A DNA stretch of 64,000 nt from Streptomyces sp. L2 (GTDB lineage: Bacteria > Actinomycetota > Actinomycetes > Streptomycetales > Streptomycetaceae): assembly GCF_004124325.1 (NCBI RefSeq), contig NZ_QBDT01000002.1, forward strand, positions 62,001 to 126,000, in the 5' to 3' direction. The notes beneath the pieces are model-generated. The model searched no databases, was not told the DNA's origin, and saw nothing but the letters and a program-made list of their open reading frames with translations. Below are positions 36,047-45,182 of the stretch, in pieces. The position numbers were made by a program, and so were the translations under genes. Positions within the stretch are counted from its first letter, which is position 1; each line of letters starts with the position of its first letter.

Positions 36047-36159
36047 ACCAAAACCTTTCACCCGACTAGAGGCAAGACAGCCCCTAAACGCGGACCAGAC
36101 ACACCCCTAAAGATCAGCGCCATCGCTTTGTGTGACGAACAGATGAACCGAATGAGTGA

Positions 36160-36872
36160 TCCCCTCCTCGTGTGATGATTCGAGAAAGAGGGGACGGCAG
36201 GGTAAGACGCAACAGGCGAGGCTGCCGTTGAGCGAGATGTCGGCGGACGGGAGGGGCGCCGCATGTCGGCAGCATTCCGCCTGCCCTGCTCCACTGTGCC
36301 TGATGGACCGATACCGGACAGTCTGTGGGGCCCGCACCAGGGTGTTCAGTATGGGTGAACGGCGGTCTCGTAGTGATTCGTGCTGACCAGAACGCGAGGT
36401 TCACCTATTTCGAGACCGCCGTTCGGGGACGAGTTTGCGGCATCGCGCAGTTCGGCGGCAAGGTGTTCTCTTTGACTTCACTCGTTGCTCTGCCGAAAGT
36501 CGGCATCGGGGCGGTGAAGGAAACCTTGAGGGGCCGTACCCGCAAGTCCGCGCCGGGCCGGGGTCCGTGGGGCGCGCGCCTTCCACTCCCCCGGGCAGTC
36601 GGCCTGACCCCGGGCAGGACGTCGTCGGGGACGGAATCTTGGGCCCATGGATCTCGGGCCGTCACGTCCACGTCGTACGAAGCGAGCCCCGCACACACCG
36701 GAGCCGTAGTCGCGCCCAGTCAGCCGGTACTGAGTTTGCGGTGGGGTGGCCGGTCGCGATTGCCGCTGGCCGATTTACCGCCCAGCCATGGGATGCCGAC
36801 TCTTAGCCCTCCGTGGGTCGGGGTATGCAACTCCTGACTCGGCGCGGCGTGGCCGCGATGGAGGTGGTCCGT
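36160..36872. other. Intergenic region, no supported gene
   Basis: Lies between the 5' edge of cassette copy 2 and the divergent regulator gene. Several short overlapping frames exist on both strands, but none has protein-like composition with a start signal. It probably holds promoters for both sides. Confidence 0.4.
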
Positions 36873-38210
36873 ATGCCACGAACGCCCAACACTCGCTTGC
36901 AGAGTCTGCTGGAGTCGGCTGAGTGGAGCCCCGCACGACTCGCCCGTGCGCTGCGTGCGTTGGCCGCCGAGCGAGGGCTCGCCGTATCGTACGATCACAC
37001 CTCCGTGCGGCGCTGGCTCACGGGTACGCGGCCCCGCTCCCCCGCACCCACCCTCGTGCTCGAATGTCTCTCTCGCCGATTGGGCAGGCCCGTTACGGCG
37101 TACGAGGCGGGTTTCACCGAGGTCCGCGCTCCCGTCGTGGACCCTTCCTGGCAGGCTGACCCGGTCCGCAAACTCACCCAGCTCACCCATGCCGAACTCG
37201 ACCGCAGCCATCCGCCGTCGTGGGATGGGCATGGATTCAGCCTGGCCGCTCTGACCTTGCCTGACGAGATCGCAGCGGCACTCCGTACCCGGCACTGGCC
37301 GGACGGCGAGCCGGAAAAGCCGTCTTCCGGGCCGACTGACGCCGCCTGTGTGAGAGGCATGACCCGTCTGTTCCACACAGCGGCCGAGGAATACGGAGGG
37401 CAGCACGTGCGGACCTCGCTGGCCGCCTACCTGTCCCACCATGCTTTGCCTCTGGTGGCCGCGCGTACGGGAGAACCGGTTCACCGGGATCTGCTCTCCG
37501 CCACCGCGCAGCTGACGTTGCTCCTGGCCGGCATGTGTATGGACAGCGGCCAGGACCGCACGGCTCAGCACTATCACCAGGTTGCGGTCCGGCTCGCCGT
37601 CGAGGCTGACGATGCCTCAGCGCTTGCCATCGCCCTGCGCGCCATGGCCACCCACTCATACGACCTGGGTCACCACAGTCCCGCCGTTCTCAACCTCGCC
37701 GACCAGGCTTCTGTCTATGCTCGCAGCACCGCACCCGCGGTCCAGGCATACACCGAAGCTCAACTCGCGGTGCTGCTGGCCCATTACGATCGCTTCGCCG
37801 CCATGGCCGCCCTGAACCGCGCGGAATCCCTATACTCCCGGGCCGAAGCCAGTCCTGGTCCGTTCACCATGTACCCGCCGGGCGCCTTGCACTACCAGCG
37901 TGCCCGAACTCTCATCGCCCTCGGCGACCTGGTAGGCGCCGTCCGCGCCCTGTCCGCCTCTGTCCGCTTGCGCACCCGAGCCGAACAACGCGCCAGTGTC
38001 CTGACCCGGGCCCTTCTCGCCGACGTTCACCTTCGTCTCGGCCACCTCGACGAAGCGCTCGTCCACGGGCAGGCATTCCTCACCGGTTACCCCGCCCTCC
38101 ACTCCACCCGCGCCACTCGCCATCTCCACACCCTCCGCAAGCAGCTGCGGCCCCATCAACGCCACCCCAGAGCCGCTGAGTTCCTGACCGAATCCGAACT
38201 CCTTACCTGA
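36873..38210 (+). CDS. HTH regulator with TPR-like C-terminus
   Basis: Encodes 445 residues. The start at 36873 (MPRTPNTRLQSLL) is preceded by GGAGGT; a longer frame from 36813 lacks such a site. The N-terminus (5-75) is an XRE-like helix-turn-helix of the type seen in Streptomyces TPR regulators (LQSLLESAEWSPARLARALR, SVRRWLTGTRPRSPA). The rest is alpha-helical tetratricopeptide-like (HQVAVRLAVEADDASALAIA, YTEAQLAVLLAHYDRFAAMA, HLRLGHLDEALVHGQAFL). Such proteins commonly sense a small ligand or partner and control nearby metabolic or developmental genes. Its target cannot be read from sequence; the facing metabolic operon (38.8-42.5 kb) is one candidate. Confidence 0.8.
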   Translation: MPRTPNTRLQSLLESAEWSPARLARALRALAAERGLAVSYDHTSVRRWLTGTRPRSPAPTLVLECLSRRLGRPVTAYEAGFTEVRAPVVDPSWQADPVRKLTQLTHAELDRSHPPSWDGHGFSLAALTLPDEIAAALRTRHWPDGEPEKPSSGPTDAACVRGMTRLFHTAAEEYGGQHVRTSLAAYLSHHALPLVAARTGEPVHRDLLSATAQLTLLLAGMCMDSGQDRTAQHYHQVAVRLAVEADDASALAIALRAMATHSYDLGHHSPAVLNLADQASVYARSTAPAVQAYTEAQLAVLLAHYDRFAAMAALNRAESLYSRAEASPGPFTMYPPGALHYQRARTLIALGDLVGAVRALSASVRLRTRAEQRASVLTRALLADVHLRLGHLDEALVHGQAFLTGYPALHSTRATRHLHTLRKQLRPHQRHPRAAEFLTESELLT

Positions 38211-38429
38211 CATGGGGTTGCTTTCCCGCTCTGTCGTCCAGCGATGTAATGACTCTGCAACGTCAAATGGATCTTGCATATCCACATGATCTACGTTAAA
38301 TCCACATTCCGCACCGCGACACCACATTTGGAGGGCATAAATGCCAGCACTCCCGGGAGGTGCCCCCCATGTCACGAGTGCTGCCTCCGCCCTATGGTGG
38401 TTGTGTACGGGTCAATAGCGGGAGTCGAT

Positions 38430-38861
38430 ATGGCTTACGAGAAGCTGTCCGGCCCCTCGCCGGGGCATCGTCCGAGCGGAAAGGCCACTGATCTTCAATC
38501 ACCCACAACAGCCAGCGGGCATACCTCATACCCATTTCCTCAAGAGCTCATCGACGCGATGGCCGAACTGAACCAGGTCCACGAAGCTCTGCGGAACCTC
38601 TTCGGCCGCCCTTCGGCTCCGGTGGAAGCAGAGAACGCGGACGGGAAACGCCCAGGGCAGGCAGGGCAGCCCTCCCCGCGTCCCTTGTCTCACCGCACCG
38701 CCCCGGCCATGACCGATGTCTCTCGGCTTCGGGCACGGGCGTCCGATCTCGTCGGGCAGATCACGGCTCATCCCTTCTGGACCGAGCTCCACCCCTCTGA
38801 TGTGCTCGCGGCATGGGAGACGCTCAAGGCCGACCGGGAGGAGGTCTGGGGGCGCATGTGA
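38430..38861 (+). CDS. Hypothetical protein, convergent with pheA-like gene
   Basis: Encodes 143 residues from the ATG at 38430 (MAYEKLSGPSPG). The first half is Pro/Gly/Ser-rich. The second has a helical region (LIDAMAELNQVHEALRNLF) and a conserved-looking end (DVSRLRARASDLVGQITAHP, LHPSDVLAAWETLKADREEV). No signal peptide or membrane segment is present. Its last 94 bases overlap the 3' end of the convergent chorismate mutase-prephenate dehydratase gene, so one of the two ends may be less functional. Not recognised. Confidence 0.5.
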   Translation: MAYEKLSGPSPGHRPSGKATDLQSPTTASGHTSYPFPQELIDAMAELNQVHEALRNLFGRPSAPVEAENADGKRPGQAGQPSPRPLSHRTAPAMTDVSRLRARASDLVGQITAHPFWTELHPSDVLAAWETLKADREEVWGRM

Positions 38862-39973
38862 TGAGCGGCCGGAGCCGGCGTGATGCGCGGGTAGGAGCCG
38901 AGCACGCGAATGTGCCCGCCGCCAAGCCGGTCGAGGGCATCGCGCAGCGGCGGCTGATGCTGATGTCCGGTGCAGTCGATCCATAGATAGCCGCTCGGGT
39001 CGACGCGGCGGGCATGCAGGTTGTGGAGGTGGATCCCGAACTCAGCGAAGGCGCGCAAGGCTGTGAGCAGGGAGAAGCGGCGGGCGGGGATGACGAAGGT
39101 CGTCAGGTCTTGACCCGTCGGCGGCTGCGGGAGCGCGGCGCGGGTGATCTGGAGAAATCGGGTGACCGGAGCGGGCGTGCCAGTCAGACCGTGTGCCAGC
39201 GGGTACAGGCCCACGCGCGTGGCCGCCACGGGTGAGCAGATGGCGGCTTCAGTGTCGTCGGCGCCGTCGGCGACGTGTCGCGCGCCGGCTGCGGTGGAGG
39301 CAGCCGGCACGAAACGGGCGTGAGGCACGTGTTGCGCGAGCCAGGAGGCGCACTGGGCGTATGCGTGCGGGTGGGTGTGGATCGTCCTGATCTTGTCCGT
39401 CTGGACGCGGTGTGCGGAGGCCAGGACGAGGTCGATCGGCAGGCGGATCTCGCCCACGATCGACATCTCCGGCCCGAGGGCCAGAGCGTCCATGATCTCG
39501 GTGACCGGCCCGGCGGTCGTGTTCTCCACGGGTACGACGCCCAGTCCTGCGCGGCCCTGGCAGACCGCTTCCCACACTGCTGTGAGGCTGTCCAGCGCCA
39601 GGCTGGGTGCGTCGGGGCCGCAGAGTTGTTGCCGGGCCAGGTCACTGAAGCTGCCTGCCGGGCCGAGATAGACGGCGGGCAGGTCAGGGTTTCGCTGAGG
39701 CAGTCGGCCTCGGGCCAATGCCAGCAGGCTCAAGGCGATGTCACGGCCCGCCGGTCCCAAGACCTCGGCGTAGCGGGTGATGACATGCATCTCTCGCTTG
39801 GTGTCGGTGCGGCTGCCGCCCGCGCACAGGCGCGTGGCCTGGATCTGCTCGGAAATCCTCTTGCGTTCGGCGATCAGGGTGATCAGTCGCTCGTCCACCT
39901 CGTCGATGCGCAGACGCTCGGCCTCCAGCGGATCGCGGAGAGCTTCATGGGGCATGGTCAGGGTCTCGTGCAT
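38768..39973 (-). CDS. Bifunctional chorismate mutase-prephenate dehydratase (P-protein) with altered ACT domain
   Basis: Encodes 401 residues. An AroQ-type chorismate mutase domain comes first (about 15-90: RLRIDEVDERLITLIAERKR). Prephenate dehydratase follows (about 98-275), with YLGPAGSFSDLA, VPVENTTAGPV and the catalytic TRF in APVTRFLQI. An ACT domain is at about 285-355 (RFSLLTALRAFAEFGIHLHN, GYLWIDCTGH). Together these convert chorismate to phenylpyruvate. In feedback-regulated enzymes the ACT domain carries GALV and ESRP phenylalanine-binding motifs. Here they read FSLL and HARR, so inhibition by Phe may be lost. The last 30 residues are antisense to the neighbouring gene. It overlaps the PaaY-like gene upstream by 29 bases and is the last gene of a four-gene operon. 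Confidence 0.85.
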   Translation of the reverse strand: MHETLTMPHEALRDPLEAERLRIDEVDERLITLIAERKRISEQIQATRLCAGGSRTDTKREMHVITRYAEVLGPAGRDIALSLLALARGRLPQRNPDLPAVYLGPAGSFSDLARQQLCGPDAPSLALDSLTAVWEAVCQGRAGLGVVPVENTTAGPVTEIMDALALGPEMSIVGEIRLPIDLVLASAHRVQTDKIRTIHTHPHAYAQCASWLAQHVPHARFVPAASTAAGARHVADGADDTEAAICSPVAATRVGLYPLAHGLTGTPAPVTRFLQITRAALPQPPTGQDLTTFVIPARRFSLLTALRAFAEFGIHLHNLHARRVDPSGYLWIDCTGHQHQPPLRDALDRLGGGHIRVLGSYPRITPAPAAHHMRPQTSSRSALSVSHAASTSEGWSSVQKG

Positions 39974-40607
39974 TCTTGTCGGCAGGGTCGCCCGCGAGTC
40001 GGGCGCGGTGTTCGTGGAGGGTTACGTGCCGCTGGCCGATATCGGTTCGCCGGGCTTCGGCGGCACGTACGGTGGAGAGAGGAGTGACAGGCCGCAGATC
40101 GCGGAGGCAGCGGCGGGCGAGTTCCTGGTAGGTGCGAGTGCCCTGCTGCTTCCAGGCGATCTCGTCTGCCGTGAGTTCGCGCAGCACCCTGGCCGGCGAC
40201 CCTGCGGCAAGGTGCCGTTCAGGGACGTTCTGGCCGCTCTTGACGAAGCTGTTGGCGCCGACGAAGCACTGGGCACCGATCACGGCACCGTCCATGATGA
40301 CCGCGTTCATGCCGATGAGGGCGTCCTCCTCGATGCGGCAGCCGTGGAGAACGGCGCCGTGCCCGATATGGCCACCGGGGCCGACGACCGTTTCGCTGTC
40401 GGGAAAGCAGTGCAGGACGCAGGAATCCTGGATATTGGCGCCTTCATGGACGATGATGCGGCCGAAGTCGCCGCGCAGGCTGGCGCACGGGCCGATGTAG
40501 CATCCGGCCCCGATGCGGACATCGCCGATCAGCACGCTGTCGGGGTGGAGGAAGGCATCGGGATGCACCACAGGGATGCGTTCTTCGAAAGCGTAGGCGG
40601 GTGCCAT
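39945..40607 (-). CDS. PaaY/gamma-carbonic-anhydrase-like hexapeptide-repeat protein
   Basis: Encodes 220 residues, with GGAGAAG before the ATG. It is a left-handed beta-helix protein with hexapeptide repeats (SVLIGDVRIGAGCYIGPCAS, GGHIGHGAVLHGCRIEEDAL, IGMNAVIMDGAVIGAQCFVG). Metal-binding His residues stand at the family positions (VLHCFPD, GHIGHGAVLHG). PaaY in phenylacetate catabolism acts as a thioesterase that removes inhibitory CoA adducts; close relatives are carbonic anhydrases or the carnitine-related CaiE. In this operon a CoA-thioester housekeeping role is plausible. A basic tail of about 25 residues (EHRARLAGDPADKNARDP) is unusual and overlaps the next gene. Confidence 0.82.
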   Translation of the reverse strand: MAPAYAFEERIPVVHPDAFLHPDSVLIGDVRIGAGCYIGPCASLRGDFGRIIVHEGANIQDSCVLHCFPDSETVVGPGGHIGHGAVLHGCRIEEDALIGMNAVIMDGAVIGAQCFVGANSFVKSGQNVPERHLAAGSPARVLRELTADEIAWKQQGTRTYQELARRCLRDLRPVTPLSTVRAAEARRTDIGQRHVTLHEHRARLAGDPADKNARDPDHAP

Positions 40608-40651
40608 GGGACTTCTCCTGGCTGTCCAGTCCTGCTCGGAGCGTGGGAAGT

Positions 40652-41680
40652 TCAGGAACCAGGGGATACCGGAGAGGCGTCTTCGGCCTGGATCACGCGC
40701 ACATGGCGGATGCGGTCGTCGTCAGCGAAGGCGAGGGCCACCACGGGGTGCGGATTCCGGGGGTCACGGAAGACAGCGATGGCGGTGTGGGCGTCGATGG
40801 CCGCCACCTCGGGCCGGATCCCCGCGGCCAAGACATCCCGCAAGGGTGCTGTCTCATCCAGCAGATCCGGATCGGTGATGACCAACTCGGCGGCTGGACC
40901 GTGGCCCACGGTACGCAGGTCTTCCAGAAGCCGGCCGAGAGCCTGCCGTGCGGACGGTCCCGGGACTGGAGCGGCTCTGTCGACTCCTGCCAGGTCTCCG
41001 GCTCGGGACAGAGTGGTCACCTCGACGATGCGGTCTTCCACAGCGCGTATGTGCAGCACGGCCTCGGGTCGGTGAGAGTCCTTCGGGACCGCCACGACGA
41101 GCACTTGGTCCGGTGCGACAGCGTGGACGGCCGTGTCAGTTCCAGGTTCGCAGAGCGGCGCCGCCCAGGACTCGTCGGCTGTCTCCGGCAGGTCGGTCGC
41201 CGCCCGGTTTCGCGCCGTGTCGATCGCCCTCAGGACCGTGTCACGAGCGGAGGGCCGTGGCGGGACCGGGATCCCGGCCTGGCCGAATGCCTCCTCGATG
41301 ACGGGCAGAGCACTGACCGCCCGGGGGAAGCCGCCGAACGCGGCGCATTCCAGCACCACTTCCACGATTTCGGCAGGGGCGACGCCGGCCGCCAGGGCGG
41401 TACGCACGTGCACCGCGAGCGGGGTGCCGCACATGCCCGAGGCCACGATCGCCGCCAGGGCCGCGATCTCACGTGTCCGCGCGTCCAAGGCCTGACGATC
41501 ATGCAGGTGTCCGTAGACGGTCCCCACCGCCGTTCGGGCCAGGTCCGGTGCGAGCGCGAAAATCTTGTCCAGGCGTTCTCGGCCACCCGGTATTAGCTCG
41601 GCGAAGACTTCCCTGCCCCGGGCGTACAGGTGCTCGAAGTCCGCTACTTCTCCGGTGTTCGGCATGGATTCAGCGGCCAT
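40652..41680 (-). CDS. Carboxymuconolactone decarboxylase-like protein with extra C-terminal domain
   Basis: Encodes 342 residues. The N-terminal half (about 15-125) has the CMD/AhpD fold: GREVFAELIPGGRERLDKIF, LDARTREIAALAAIVASGMC, GTPLAVHVRTALAAGVAPAE, IVEVVLECAAFGGFPRA. Only one of the two usual redox cysteines is at the CxxC position (SGMC), so peroxidase activity is unlikely. The C-terminal 200 residues (AVHAVAPDQVLVVAVPKD, RIVEVTTLSRAGDL, HTAIAVFRDPRNPH) may form one or two alpha/beta barrel-like domains, perhaps SnoaL-like, but I cannot name them. It overlaps the MenB-like gene by 11 bases and precedes the PaaY-like gene by 44. Confidence 0.75.
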   Translation of the reverse strand: MAAESMPNTGEVADFEHLYARGREVFAELIPGGRERLDKIFALAPDLARTAVGTVYGHLHDRQALDARTREIAALAAIVASGMCGTPLAVHVRTALAAGVAPAEIVEVVLECAAFGGFPRAVSALPVIEEAFGQAGIPVPPRPSARDTVLRAIDTARNRAATDLPETADESWAAPLCEPGTDTAVHAVAPDQVLVVAVPKDSHRPEAVLHIRAVEDRIVEVTTLSRAGDLAGVDRAAPVPGPSARQALGRLLEDLRTVGHGPAAELVITDPDLLDETAPLRDVLAAGIRPEVAAIDAHTAIAVFRDPRNPHPVVALAFADDDRIRHVRVIQAEDASPVSPGS

Positions 41681-42569
41681 CGTCGTCCATCTCCACTCCG
41701 GACCGGTACGGCTCGAAGTCAGGCGGCCGCTTCTCGGTGAACGCCGTGTATCCCTCGCGGGCTTCGTCGGTGTGTCCGAACAGGGTCAGGGCGTCGAAGC
41801 ACACCCGGCCCAGTCCGGCGATGTGCTCGGTGTCAGCGTTCAGTGAGTGCTTCAAGACGGCCAGCGAGGTCGGGGAGAGCACGCAGCAGCGGCGGGCCAG
41901 ATCAAGTGCTGTCTGCAGTACCGACTCCGGTTCAACCACTGCGTTGACCAGTCCCCAGGACAGTGCCGTCACAGCGTCGATGCGCTCGCCGAGCAACAGC
42001 ATCTGACGGGCACGCTTCTCACCGACCACCCTGGCGAGGTAGGCCGATCCATAGCCTGCGTCGAACGATCCGACATGGGGGCCGGGCTGGGCGAACACCG
42101 CTGTGGTCGAGGCGACCGTCATGTCGCAGACGAGCTGCATGACATGGCCGCCACCGAAGGCGTAGCCGTTCACCGCCGCGATCACCGGCTTGGGGCACTC
42201 GCGGATGGTCCGGTACAGCTCCTCCGTCGCCAACTGGCCCGAGGAGCCCTTGCCGTAGTCCCCCACCTCGGCCCGCTGCTTCTGATCGCCTCCCGCACAG
42301 AACGCCTTGCGCCCGGCCCCGGTCAGCACGATGGCCCCTGTGTCACGCTCCGCACGAGCTTGCCGGACGGCATCGAGCAGGTGGTCCACCGTTGTGCTGG
42401 TGAACGCGTTCAGACGCTCGGGGCGATTGATCTCGATCACGGCTACGGCGTCCGCGCGGAGCACCCTCACGTCTCCCAGCTCCCGAGCCGGGACAAGGGC
42501 CGGGCCGTCCTTCACAGGATTCTCGGCGTCCCCCGAAGTCGCTCCTGAAGCAGTCGTGCACTTGCTCAA
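41670..42569 (-). CDS. MenB/BadI-like crotonase (ring-forming or ring-opening acyl-CoA enzyme)
   Basis: Encodes about 299 residues of the crotonase superfamily. The pattern is that of 1,4-dihydroxy-2-naphthoyl-CoA synthase and 2-ketocyclohexanecarboxyl-CoA hydrolase rather than a simple hydratase: INRPERLNAF, KAFCAGGDQKQR, NGYAFGGGHVMQLVCDMTVA, PHVGSFDAGYGSAYLARVVG and the DEAREGYTAFTEKRPPDFEP end. Such enzymes make or break a carbon ring by Claisen or reverse-Claisen chemistry on aromatic or alicyclic CoA esters. It is the first gene of the operon. The start is uncertain: a TTG at 42569 follows GGGGGCGAG, and a GTG at 42515 gives a more typical N-terminus; the frame is open to 42701. Confidence 0.82.
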   Translation of the reverse strand: MSKCTTASGATSGDAENPVKDGPALVPARELGDVRVLRADAVAVIEINRPERLNAFTSTTVDHLLDAVRQARAERDTGAIVLTGAGRKAFCAGGDQKQRAEVGDYGKGSSGQLATEELYRTIRECPKPVIAAVNGYAFGGGHVMQLVCDMTVASTTAVFAQPGPHVGSFDAGYGSAYLARVVGEKRARQMLLLGERIDAVTALSWGLVNAVVEPESVLQTALDLARRCCVLSPTSLAVLKHSLNADTEHIAGLGRVCFDALTLFGHTDEAREGYTAFTEKRPPDFEPYRSGVEMDDDGR

Positions 42570-43173
42570 CTCACTCGCCCCCCTGGTCCAGACTCTGCTG
42601 CATAATCGCGCGGCACATGCGAAGCGTGGACCGCGTCGGGTAACAACCATCGGGCCGTCCCCCACCTCCTGCCCCTGTCGCTGTAACCGCCGGGGCAGCA
42701 CAGCGCGGCCGGCTGCCTGGAGATGGACGGCGTAGGGCCTTACCGCGCCTCATGGCATTGCATGGCCTTGGTTCCGTCGCCGGACGAGGGCGCTGGAATA
42801 TGCGGCCATGCTGTAATGAACAGCTACTGCCCGGGCCGCGGCAATCATCACGCAGCGGCAAGGGCGGGCACCTGAGGCGACTTTGTGAGGTTGTGAATCC
42901 TAGGTGTGGGTCACGCGCTGCTCACCAGACGGTGAGCCAGAGGGCGTGATCAAGGAATCACCGGGAGGGGCTGCCGCTCGACCTGTACGGGCGGCAGCCC
43001 TCGCCGAGCGCCACCGCCAATCCGCCGACGAGGTCACCGGTGGCCCTGCCCGCACGGCGGTGCCGTTCGCGAGGAAGTTCTTGCCGGGCCACGCTGCCGC
43101 GGCGACCGGTTCGAAGAGCACCTGATTCCCTGCAAGATTTCCGCTCGCCGTCAAATAGATTGTCTCGGCGACC

Positions 43174-43638
43174 TCACTCGGTCACCTCCGGGAAAACGAC
43201 ACGGGGCAGCCGCTGGGCTTGGTCACGAACAATACGGGCCAATAGCTTCTTGAGTGCGAGTGTCTGCCAGAGGTCGACGGTCGTGAATTGTTCCCAGCTC
43301 CGGCCCTCTGAAAGGTCACCGTCACAGAGGAGCCCCACCTGCCGATCGACTCGGACGACATAGTAATGCCTGACGCAAATGCCAACGGCATCCACTTCCG
43401 CGGCCCTGGCAATGACTTCGGGACACCACGGCAGAGCTCTGCTCTTCTGGACTCCGCAGCCGTTCCATACGCCACCGCTCCGCCGTACAGCCGGCACCGC
43501 ATACCACCATCCATGGCATCCCGGCACCGCCGTCAAAGATGGCGTCAAAGCGGAAGGGCACCTTTCCCCTTCAGGTGTAGACACCAGACGGGTGAGGTTA
43601 CGAATTGGGTGCTGGGCCCCCTGAAATGCCGCACACAT
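43174..43638 (-). CDS. Hypothetical protein, possibly a decayed gene
   Basis: A 154-residue frame whose second half looks protein-like (VIARAAEVDAVGICVRHYYV, WEQFTTVDLWQTLALKKLLA, RIVRDQAQRLPRVVFPEV). The first half is Cys/Trp-rich and unconvincing. No start with a good ribosome binding site was found. It may be the end of a degraded gene. The flanking 42570-43173 contains nothing I can support. Confidence 0.35.
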   Translation of the reverse strand: MCAAFQGAQHPIRNLTRLVSTPEGERCPSALTPSLTAVPGCHGWWYAVPAVRRSGGVWNGCGVQKSRALPWCPEVIARAAEVDAVGICVRHYYVVRVDRQVGLLCDGDLSEGRSWEQFTTVDLWQTLALKKLLARIVRDQAQRLPRVVFPEVTE

Positions 43639-44568
43639 GGGTACTCTCTCTTGTCTAGCAGGGTGTTCGTCATCGTTTGCTTTGAGGACCCCGTAAAGAA
43701 CGTGGATCCCTAGAGTAAATTTTTGTTAAATGGAGTGGCGGACTATCTGTTGACACCGGCCCGGCAGCTTCTTGGCGGAGGTGCGGCGGGCCGGTGTTCT
43801 TCATGAAGGACCGACGGCTGTTCTCTCGGTGGCCTTCTCTCGGATTCGGCGCAGCACATGCTCCAGGCCAAGGCAACCAGCCTTTGCCCGCAGCATGTTC
43901 CGAAGGCGGGACTCCATGGCTGACGTGGAGGAGGTGGGCAGAGATCGCCCGCTGTACCGCTCGTGGTGTTGCCCGCACCGACCAGCCTGAGCAGACTGCT
44001 CTGATCTTGCCGAGCGGCTGCTTGAACAGTGACCACTCCGAACCACCTCGCACCTGGACCGCGTGTGGATCGGTCAGGCACTGGATCTCCTCGAAGAGCT
44101 GGGTGGCCGCCTAGACGCGGATCACCTGGCCTCGCTCCAGTGGCCCCTGGGATGCGCAGGCCTTTGAGCACGGGTATGCGCCCCGTGCCCATGCCACGTC
44201 GCGACGACGACCGTGCGGCACACGCGAAGTGGTCCTGCGCTGAAAGAAGGGTGTACGGGACGTTCCACCGAAGCCATGCCCCAAATGATTCCTGGCGCTC
44301 ACTCGTACGGATCACCCGGGGAATGCGTCCAGGACCGAGGCACGAGCGTCTGACCTGGGAAGTGTCCTTCCACGACACCATCACGACTTGTACGAAGACC
44401 ATCCGAAAGGGTGATCGTCCAACAGTTCTCTATTGATCTTCGACTATGATCTTGACTGGGCCGGGAGCATGATCACCCCGTGACGTGAATCCAGCAACGC
44501 GAAGTGACCGGCGAGCCGTCCCACAACGCCCGTTCTCAGACGGCGGAGAGGGCCTGACCTTGGCGGCC
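43639..44568. other. Degenerate, gene-poor DNA
   Basis: Only fragments look coding: a plus-strand tract near 44060-44152 reading VWIGQALDLLEELGGRLDAD before a stop, and a minus-strand tract near 43810-43960 (SAMESRLRNMLRAKAGCLGL). Both lack starts. They may be remnants of one or two lost genes. Confidence 0.4.
43753..43797. terminator. GC-rich hairpin in degenerate region
   Basis: ACACCGGCCCG (43753-43763) pairs with CGGGCCGGTGT (43787-43797) across a 23-base loop. It resembles a terminator, but no intact gene ends beside it. Confidence 0.4.
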
Positions 44569-45021
44569 ATGGGCAAAGTTCACCTGCGATACTCCGCGAT
44601 GGCCAACCGTCGTGAGCGAAGAGAACGCTTAAGAAACCCGTGGTGGTACCGCGTGCCACTGGTCTTGGCTTGTTTCCTCTTATGCGCCACTGATGCCATC
44701 CTGGTTCGCGTTGTCTCGTCCGGGTCACTGTTCGTCGTGGTCTGCATCGGCCTGGCCATAGGCCTCGCAGCTGGTTTGGCGAGGCAGGCCCCCACCATCC
44801 ACGACATCATCGAACCGCCCGAGCCCGACCTGGTGATCGTGTCTTGCCGAACCATCAACCACGCTGGTGATGTGGACGATGGCCCGGACAACAACCTCTG
44901 CTCGGTGGGCTGCTCCATGGAGGCCTGTACGCCTGAGTGCCCGCAGGCTCGCCGCGGCGCGCGCCATTCTCCATCCGCGCTGGGATGTACGGCGACCACA
45001 AACGAGCGCGGGCACCTCTGA
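44569..45021 (+). CDS. Hypothetical membrane protein with Cys-rich tail
   Basis: Encodes about 150 residues from the ATG at 44569 (another at 44599). A basic N-terminus (NRRERRERLRNPWWYRV) precedes two membrane helices (PLVLACFLLCATDAILVRVV and SLFVVVCIGLAIGLAAGLA). A soluble tail contains several Cys and His (NNLCSVGCSMEACTPECPQA), possibly metal-binding. TTA codons occur at residues 21 and 38. No family is recognised. The helices and basic start support coding, but the start is not firmly set. Confidence 0.5.
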   Translation: MGKVHLRYSAMANRRERRERLRNPWWYRVPLVLACFLLCATDAILVRVVSSGSLFVVVCIGLAIGLAAGLARQAPTIHDIIEPPEPDLVIVSCRTINHAGDVDDGPDNNLCSVGCSMEACTPECPQARRGARHSPSALGCTATTNERGHL

Positions 45022-45182
45022 CCGGCGAGGGGCGCGCGTCCGGCGACTTCCGCCCCTTGAATGCGCTGAGACATCAAGCAGCGTGTTCCGCTTCCCTTCC
45101 CTGCATCAAGCCGTCTGGCCAGGGTGGTTGCGTAACCGATGGTCTGACGGGCCAACGCGGCCCGCGTCACGGGAGGTTCTCG

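Larger units (their letters stand above)
33262..36159 (-). repeat. Long direct repeat, copy 2 (SdrD-like gene cassette)
   Basis: Second cassette. It shares the 3' flank with copies 1 and 3. Beyond the gene start it shares about 110 bases with copy 3 (through AGATCAGCGCCATCGC and GAACCGAATGAGTGA), longer than the match to copy 1. Same orientation as the other two. Confidence 0.9.

Noticed and set aside
43639-44568. Insertion sequence or transposase remnant
   Set aside because: Fragments looked coding, but no transposase motif, terminal inverted repeat or target duplication could be found.
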